A stretch of DNA of 64,000 nucleotides from Pandoraea sp. PE-S2T-3. GTDB lineage: Bacteria; Pseudomonadota; Gammaproteobacteria; Burkholderiales; Burkholderiaceae. Positions 58,390 through 64,000 of this stretch are shown in pieces. How positions within the stretch are numbered: position 1 is the first letter of the stretch; every line of letters begins with the position of its first letter. The DNA is taken from the NCBI RefSeq assembly GCF_002179965.1, contig NZ_NGUQ01000007.1, positions 372,001 through 436,000 on the forward strand, written 5' to 3'. The translations under genes were made by a program, and so were the position numbers. The notes below the pieces were generated by a model. The model was not told the origin of the DNA. It ran no database searches and was given only the letters and a program-made list of their open reading frames with translations.

Positions 58390-61300
58390 TTACTTCACCG
58401 CTTCCGCTTCTTCGACCTTGGCAGCCGATTGCGCCAGCACTGGCCTGAGGGCGATACCGGTATGGCTTGCCGCCACCTTCGCGAGCGCATCCGGTGATGT
58501 TGCCGCCACCACCGTGCCGCCATCCTTGCCGCCTTCCGGTCCCATGTCGACGATCCAGTCGGCTTCCGCGATGACGTCGAGGTTGTGCTCGATCACTACG
58601 ACGGTGTGTCCTCCGTCCACGAGACGATGCAGCACCTTGATAAGACGTGCCACGTCGGCCATGTGCAGCCCCACCGTCGGCTCATCGAGCACATACAACG
58701 TGTGCGGCGACTTCTGACCACGGCGCGTAATGTCGTCGCGCACCTTGGTCAACTCCGTCACCAGCTTGATACGCTGTGCCTCGCCGCCCGACAACGTCGG
58801 CGACGGCTGCCCCAGCGTCAGGTAACCGAGCCCCACGTCCTTCATCAACTGCAACGGGTGCCCGATACTCGGCATCGACGCGAAGAACTCGACCGCTTCG
58901 TCCACTTCCATCGTCAGCACGTCGCCGATGCTCTTGCCACGCCACGTTACCGCCAACGTTTCGGCATTGAATCGCTGGCCGTGACACACGTCGCACAACA
59001 CCTTCACATCGGCAAGGAAGCTCATGCCGATCGTGCGCACGCCCTGCCCCTCGCACGCCGGACAACGCCCGTCGCCCGTGTTGAACGAGAAGCGCGAGGC
59101 CGAGTAACCACGCGCACGCGCTTCCAGCGTGTCGGCAAAGAGACGTCGGATCGTGTCCCAGAAGCCGATATACGTTGCCGGACACGAGCGCGGCGTCTTG
59201 CCGATCGGCGTCTGGTCGACTTCGAGCACCCGGTCGATCGTCTCCCAGCCGGTCACCGACTCGCAGCCGTGCCACGCATGCGTCACCGCGCGACGCGGTT
59301 CCGCCGGTACCTCCGACTTGGCGCGCGGCTTACCGTCCGCCTTCACCGCATGCCGCACCGTGCCCTTACGGGCGCGGCGCTCGGCCGGTGAGGACATCAC
59401 CGAACGGCCTACGGCGTCGAGCAAATTCGTCATCAACACGTCGCGTGCCAACGTCGATTTGCCCGAGCCTGAGACGCCCGTAATCGCCGTCAGTCGCGAG
59501 AGCGGCAGCGATGCCGTGACGTTCTTCAGGTTATGCAGCGTTGCGCCATGCACCGTCAGCCAGTTCGGCGGCACCGCTTCCGTGCCCTTCTTCGGCGCAA
59601 CGACTTCGCGACGCGGTTGCAGCGGGTGCTGCAACGGATGCGCGAGGAACTTGCCCGTCAGCGAATCGGGATGCGCCGCCAGATCGGCCACGCTTCCCTG
59701 CGCAACGAGCGTACCGCCGCGTTTGCCCGCCCCCGGCCCGATATCGATGATGTGGTCAGCGCGACGAATCGTGTCCTCGTCGTGCTCGACCACCACCAGC
59801 GTGTTGCCTTGGTCGCCGAGCTTGCGCAGCGCGCCAAGCAGAATGCCGTTATCGCGCGGGTGCAAGCCGATGGTCGGCTCGTCCAGCACGTAGCACACGC
59901 CCTGCAAATTGCTGCCGAGTTGCGCCGCCAGACGAATCCGCTGCGACTCGCCACCCGAGAGTGTCGGCGCCGCACGGTCCAGCGTCAGGTAGCCCAGCCC
60001 CACTTCTTCCAGAAACTCGAGGCGGCCCTGAATTTCGCTGATCAGGTCGCGCGCAATGCTCGCATCGCGGCCATGCAGATGCAGCCCTTGCACCCAGTGG
60101 CGAACGTCGGTGACGGTCCACTGCGCAACGTCCGAAATCGCCTCTTCGTCAAAGGTCACGGCCCGCGCGACCGGATTCAGTCGCGCACCGTGGCAGTCCG
60201 GACAGGGCTGATCGCCCACGTCTTCCGGTTCTTGCTCCTCCGACGGCAGCGAATGCTCGCGTCCGCGGTTGTCTTGCCCGAGCACCGTGTCGTCGAATGC
60301 TTCGCGCTGCTCACGCGTGAGCGCGAGCCCCGTGCCCACGCAGGTCGTGCACCAGCCGTGCTTGCTGTTGAACGAGAACATGCGCGGATCGAGATCGGGA
60401 TAGCTTGTGCCGCACACCGGGCACGCACGCTTGACCGAAAACACTTCGATCTTGCCGACGCCTTCGCCGGGTTGGTCACTGGTCATGGCGTCACCCAGAC
60501 CGTCGAGCGGCGCCAGCAGATGCATGACGCCCTTGCCCAATTCGAGCGCCGCCGCGAGCAACGTACGCAGCAGACCTTCGTTCTCGGGGGTGATCACCAC
60601 GTCACCGACGGGCAACTCGATGGTGTGCTCGCGGAAGCGATCAAGCTTCGGCCACGGATCCACCGGCAGGAAAACGCCGTCGACGCGCAGATGCGAATGC
60701 CCGCGCGCCTTGGCCCACTTCGCCAGATCGGTGTAGATACCCTTGCGGCCTACCACCAGCGGTGCCAGCAAACCGACGTGCTGACCGCGCCGGTCGCGCA
60801 TCAATTGCGCCACGATGGAATCGGGGCTCTGCGCCGTCACCGGCGCGCCGTCGTGAATGCAATGCTGAATACCGAGCTTCACGTACAGCAGCCGCAGGAA
60901 GTGCCAGATCTCCGTGGTCGTCGCCACCGTACTCTTGCGGCCGCCACGTGACAGACGTTGCTCGATGGCCACCGTCGGCGGAATGCCGTACACGGCATCG
61001 ACTTCCGGACGCCCCGCCGGTTGCACGATGGAGCGCGCATACGCGTTCAGCGACTCCAGATACCGGCGCTGCCCCTCGTTAAACAGAATGTCGAACGCGA
61101 GTGTCGACTTGCCCGAGCCAGACACGCCCGTGATCACGCTGAATTTGCCGCGCGGAATCTCCACGTCGAGCGACTTCAAATTGTGTTCGCGCGCATTGAT
61201 GATCCGGATGGCGTCGCCACCCGCTGGCTTACGATGGGCGCGCGCGGCACGCAAGGCGGTTTGCAACGGCATGCCGGCATCGTCCTTTGTGCTTGCCGCC

Positions 61301-64000
61301 ACGGCCTGTGCAGGTGCCACGATATTGCGCTCGTAGTCGGCCAGTGCCTTGCCGGTATGCGAGCCGGGGCATGCCACCACATCGGCCAGCGTACCGGCGC
61401 AAAGCACTTCGCCGCCGCCTTCACCGCCCTCCGGTCCCAGATCGATGATCCAGTCGGCAGCGCGCACCACGTCGAGATTGTGTTCGATCACCAGCAGCGA
61501 ATTGCCGCCGTCGAGCAACTTGCCGAACGCGCGCATCAGCTTGGCGATGTCGTCGAAGTGCAGGCCCGTCGTCGGCTCGTCGAAGATGAACAGGCGGCCG
61601 CGATGCGCCACCTTCTGGCCGCTTGCCGTCTTCTTTTGCGAGGCTTCCGCCAGAAAACCCGCGAGCTTGAGACGCTGTGCTTCACCGCCCGAGAGCGTCG
61701 GCACGGGCTGGCCCAGCTTCACGTATTCAAGTCCGACATCCACGATCGGCTGCAACACACGCAGCACGTCGCGATCCGACGAGAACAGCTTCACCGCCTC
61801 GTTCACCGTGAGGTCGAGCACATCCGACACGCTCAACTCGCGCATGGCTTCACCCGGCACGGCGCGCTGAATCTTCACGTCGAGCACTTCGGCGCGATAG
61901 CGCTTGCCATCGCAGTCCGGGCAGCGCAGATACACGTCGCTCAGGAACTGCATTTCCACGTGCTCGAAACCCGAGCCGCCGCAGGTGGGGCAACGTCCGT
62001 TGCCCGAGTTGAAGCTGAACGTGCTGGCGTTGTAGCCGCGTTGCAGCGCTACCGGTTCAGCCGCGAACAGCTTGCGAATCTCATCGAACGCACCGACGTA
62101 ACTTGCCGGGTTCGAACGCGCCGTCTTGCCGATGGGCGATTGATCCACGAACACGACGCCCGACAACTGCTCGGCACCCACCAATTCATCGTGGGCACCG
62201 GGCGCCTCGGTCGGGTCACCGAAGTGACGCGCGAGTGCCGGGCTGAGCACATCCTGCACGAGCGTCGACTTGCCGGAACCCGAGACGCCCGTCACGCAGA
62301 CAAGCCGCTGCAACGGAATGTCGACGCTGATCTGTTTGAGGTTGTGTTCGCGCACGCCCGTGAGCGACAGGCGCGGCGTGTCGGCATCGACCGGACGCGC
62401 CCGCCAGTTCGACGCGTTCGCCACGTGCTTGCGCCCGCCGAGATAACTGCCGGTGAGGGTGTCGGCGTTGCGCACTTCGTCGGGCGTGCCGTCGAACACG
62501 ATCTGACCGCCGCGCTCGCCGGGGCCGGGCCCCATGTCGATCACACGATCGGCCGCCAGCATGACGGCCGGGTCATGCTCGACCACTACCAGCGTATTGC
62601 CCGCATCGCGCAGGCGATGCATCGCGGCAACAATGCGGTCCATATCGCGCGGGTGCAGGCCGATACTCGGCTCGTCGAGCACAAACAACGTATTGACGAG
62701 CGAGGTACCCAGCGCCGTCGTCAGGTTGATCCGCTGCACTTCGCCGCCGGAGAGCGTGCGGCTCTGGCGATCGAGCGTGAGATAGCCGATGCCGACGTCG
62801 CATAGATACTTCAGTCGCGTGCCGACTTCCTCTTGCAGCAGCTTGAGTGCATCGTCGAGCAGGCTCGACGGCAGCGTGAGCGAATCGAAGAACTGACGCA
62901 CGCGCGAAATCGGCATGAGCATCAGGTCGTGCATGGTCAGGCCGGGCAGTGCCTCGAGTTGCGCGCGCGACCACGACACGCCGCGCGGCATGAAGCGTTG
63001 CGACGGCGGCAGCACGGCGTCGGCGTTCTCTTTCGACCCCAGACGCCACAGCAGACCTTCCGTCTTGAGACGCGCGCCGCCGCAGGTATCGCAGGTGGTG
63101 TAGCTGCGGTACTTCGAGAGCAGCACGCGAATGTGCATCTTGTATGCCTTCGACTCCAGATAGCCGAAGAAGCGTCGCACGCCATACCACTGCTTGTTCC
63201 ACTCGCCCTTCCACGTCGGGTCGCCTTCGATCACCCATTCCTGATGCTCGGGCGAGAGCTTCGACCATGGCGTGTCACGCGGAATGCCTGCCTTACCGGC
63301 GTATTCGAGCAAGTCCTGCTGAATCTCTTTCCATGCGGGCGTCTGAATCGTCTTGATCGCGCCGCCGCGCAGCGTCTTGCGCTCGTCGGGAATTACCAGA
63401 CCGAGGTCGACACCGATCACGCGCCCGAAGCCTCGGCATGCCTCGCAGGCGCCGTAGGCCGAGTTGAACGAGAACAGTGCCGGCTGCGGATCGGCGTAAT
63501 GCAGATCGCTATCCGGGCAGTGCAGGTCCTGCGAATACCGCCAGATGTCCGGCTCACCTTCTTCCGCGAGCACGTAGACGTTCACACGGCCGCGGCCGCG
63601 CTTGAGCGACGACTCGATGGCTTCCATCGCGCGCGCCTTCTCGGTGTTCTGCAAGCGGAAACGGTCGGCCACCACGTCGAGCACCTTGCGCGTGCCGGTG
63701 GCACTCACGACTTCGCGCTCGGCCTGCACGCGGGTGTAACCCGAAGCGGAGAGCCACTGCGTCACCTCGTCGGGCGTGACACTGCCCGGCAGTTCCACCG
63801 GGAACGTGACGACCAGTCGCGGGTCGCCCTGCGCCGTGCGCGTCATCAGTTCCGCGTAGATGGTCTCGGGCGTGTCGTGGCGCACGGGTTGCGCCGTCTC
63901 GCGATCGAACAGCGCCGCCGCACGGGCGAACAGCAGTTTCAGGTGATCGTTGAGCTCGGTCATCGTGCCGACCGTCGAGCGCGAACTGCGCACGGGGTTG
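58390..64000 (-). CDS. uvrA: Tandem double UvrA, excinuclease ABC subunit A (5' end outside window)
   Basis: At least 1870 residues form one uninterrupted frame, about twice the normal UvrA (about 940). Two complete UvrA-like units are joined near base 61210: the second restarts with AREHNLKSLDVEIPRGK and ITGVSGSGKSTLAFDILF. I see three Walker A motifs (GVSGSGKST) in the window, the fourth being beyond the edge, and four ABC signatures (LSGGEVQR, LSGGEAQR, LSGGESQR, LSGGEAQR). Zinc-finger CxxC pairs are present in both units (CPTCGGSG...CPDCDG; CPACEGQG...CDVCHG). UvrA loads UvrB at bulky DNA lesions. The single chain could replace the usual dimer. A canonical uvrA may exist elsewhere. Confidence 0.92.
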   Translation of the reverse strand, partial: NPVRSSRSTVGTMTELNDHLKLLFARAAALFDRETAQPVRHDTPETIYAELMTRTAQGDPRLVVTFPVELPGSVTPDEVTQWLSASGYTRVQAEREVVSATGTRKVLDVVADRFRLQNTEKARAMEAIESSLKRGRGRVNVYVLAEEGEPDIWRYSQDLHCPDSDLHYADPQPALFSFNSAYGACEACRGFGRVIGVDLGLVIPDERKTLRGGAIKTIQTPAWKEIQQDLLEYAGKAGIPRDTPWSKLSPEHQEWVIEGDPTWKGEWNKQWYGVRRFFGYLESKAYKMHIRVLLSKYRSYTTCDTCGGARLKTEGLLWRLGSKENADAVLPPSQRFMPRGVSWSRAQLEALPGLTMHDLMLMPISRVRQFFDSLTLPSSLLDDALKLLQEEVGTRLKYLCDVGIGYLTLDRQSRTLSGGEVQRINLTTALGTSLVNTLFVLDEPSIGLHPRDMDRIVAAMHRLRDAGNTLVVVEHDPAVMLAADRVIDMGPGPGERGGQIVFDGTPDEVRNADTLTGSYLGGRKHVANASNWRARPVDADTPRLSLTGVREHNLKQISVDIPLQRLVCVTGVSGSGKSTLVQDVLSPALARHFGDPTEAPGAHDELVGAEQLSGVVFVDQSPIGKTARSNPASYVGAFDEIRKLFAAEPVALQRGYNASTFSFNSGNGRCPTCGGSGFEHVEMQFLSDVYLRCPDCDGKRYRAEVLDVKIQRAVPGEAMRELSVSDVLDLTVNEAVKLFSSDRDVLRVLQPIVDVGLEYVKLGQPVPTLSGGEAQRLKLAGFLAEASQKKTASGQKVAHRGRLFIFDEPTTGLHFDDIAKLMRAFGKLLDGGNSLLVIEHNLDVVRAADWIIDLGPEGGEGGGEVLCAGTLADVVACPGSHTGKALADYERNIVAPAQAVAASTKDDAGMPLQTALRAARAHRKPAGGDAIRIINAREHNLKSLDVEIPRGKFSVITGVSGSGKSTLAFDILFNEGQRRYLESLNAYARSIVQPAGRPEVDAVYGIPPTVAIEQRLSRGGRKSTVATTTEIWHFLRLLYVKLGIQHCIHDGAPVTAQSPDSIVAQLMRDRRGQHVGLLAPLVVGRKGIYTDLAKWAKARGHSHLRVDGVFLPVDPWPKLDRFREHTIELPVGDVVITPENEGLLRTLLAAALELGKGVMHLLAPLDGLGDAMTSDQPGEGVGKIEVFSVKRACPVCGTSYPDLDPRMFSFNSKHGWCTTCVGTGLALTREQREAFDDTVLGQDNRGREHSLPSEEQEPEDVGDQPCPDCHGARLNPVARAVTFDEEAISDVAQWTVTDVRHWVQGLHLHGRDASIARDLISEIQGRLEFLEEVGLGYLTLDRAAPTLSGGESQRIRLAAQLGSNLQGVCYVLDEPTIGLHPRDNGILLGALRKLGDQGNTLVVVEHDEDTIRRADHIIDIGPGAGKRGGTLVAQGSVADLAAHPDSLTGKFLAHPLQHPLQPRREVVAPKKGTEAVPPNWLTVHGATLHNLKNVTASLPLSRLTAITGVSGSGKSTLARDVLMTNLLDAVGRSVMSSPAERRARKGTVRHAVKADGKPRAKSEVPAEPRRAVTHAWHGCESVTGWETIDRVLEVDQTPIGKTPRSCPATYIGFWDTIRRLFADTLEARARGYSASRFSFNTGDGRCPACEGQGVRTIGMSFLADVKVLCDVCHGQRFNAETLAVTWRGKSIGDVLTMEVDEAVEFFASMPSIGHPLQLMKDVGLGYLTLGQPSPTLSGGEAQRIKLVTELTKVRDDITRRGQKSPHTLYVLDEPTVGLHMADVARLIKVLHRLVDGGHTVVVIEHNLDVIAEADWIVDMGPEGGKDGGTVVAATSPDALAKVAASHTGIALRPVLAQSAAKVEEAEAVK

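Noticed and set aside
60958-62805. 615-residue plus-strand frame opposite uvrA
   Set aside because: Shadow of the tandem UvrA frame, with no recognisable domain.

Overview
The window is GC-rich, gene-dense chromosomal DNA from a beta-proteobacterium of the order Burkholderiales. The genus Pandoraea fits best, but that is an inference. Supporting signs are the small exported DUF4148 proteins, trimeric porins ending in a C-terminal Phe, many LysR regulators beside MFS pumps, a complete wsp cluster and a giant tandem UvrA. I see no rRNA, tRNA, insertion sequence, prophage or CRISPR array.

Layout. 1-191 is the tail of a GNAT acetyltransferase, followed by a GST (202-939). 1000-9870 is the complete Wsp surface-sensing/c-di-GMP operon, transcribed leftwards as wspA-B-C-D-E-F-R. 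10035-13363 is a class III aminotransferase and a beta-keto-acid cleavage enzyme with a divergent RpiR regulator. 13507-18855 holds a small exported protein, the fosmidomycin efflux pump Fsr, a CSS/EAL c-di-GMP phosphodiesterase, a small orphan gene and ModE. 18952-23826 is two MFS pump/LysR pairs. 23890-25874 is small conserved proteins. 26017-26261 is an unusual array of 11-bp DnaA-box-like repeats. 26348-31129 holds a dienelactone hydrolase, MetY, UppP and a self-inhibited Fic protein whose promoter carries a duplicated palindrome. 31218-35018 is a phosphonate-type LysR, an Fe-dependent alcohol dehydrogenase and a frameshifted MHS transporter. 35012-36439 is small exported proteins. 36585-42732 is a purine nucleoside salvage module (adenosine deaminase, AzgA permease, LysR, Tat-exported nucleoside hydrolase, porin). 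43188-47455 is a SLOG-like Rossmann protein, a DUF445 protein and malate synthase G. 47904-49970 is a lone GHKL ATPase fused to a PD-(D/E)XK nuclease-like domain. 50260-55714 is an IclR/OPT transporter/class V aminotransferase/PepE/DUF1177 peptide-use operon. 56044-58285 is a porin and an EamA transporter. 58390-64000 is a tandem double UvrA, cut at the right edge.

How the genes work together. The Wsp operon makes c-di-GMP through WspR and the EAL protein at 15701 could degrade it. The purine module could take nucleosides through the porin, hydrolyse them in the periplasm, import the bases through AzgA and deaminate adenosine inside the cell. The aminotransferase and BKACE enzyme could turn an amino acid into a beta-keto acid and then cleave it. 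The OPT operon could import and hydrolyse acidic dipeptides.

The strongest leads for undescribed biology are the GHKL-nuclease fusion (47904-49970), the DnaA-box-like array (26017-26261), the Fic gene with its twin palindromes, the tandem UvrA, and the OPT/PepE/DUF1177 operon. A recurring oddity is a set of short intergenic arrays with a 9-11 bp period.
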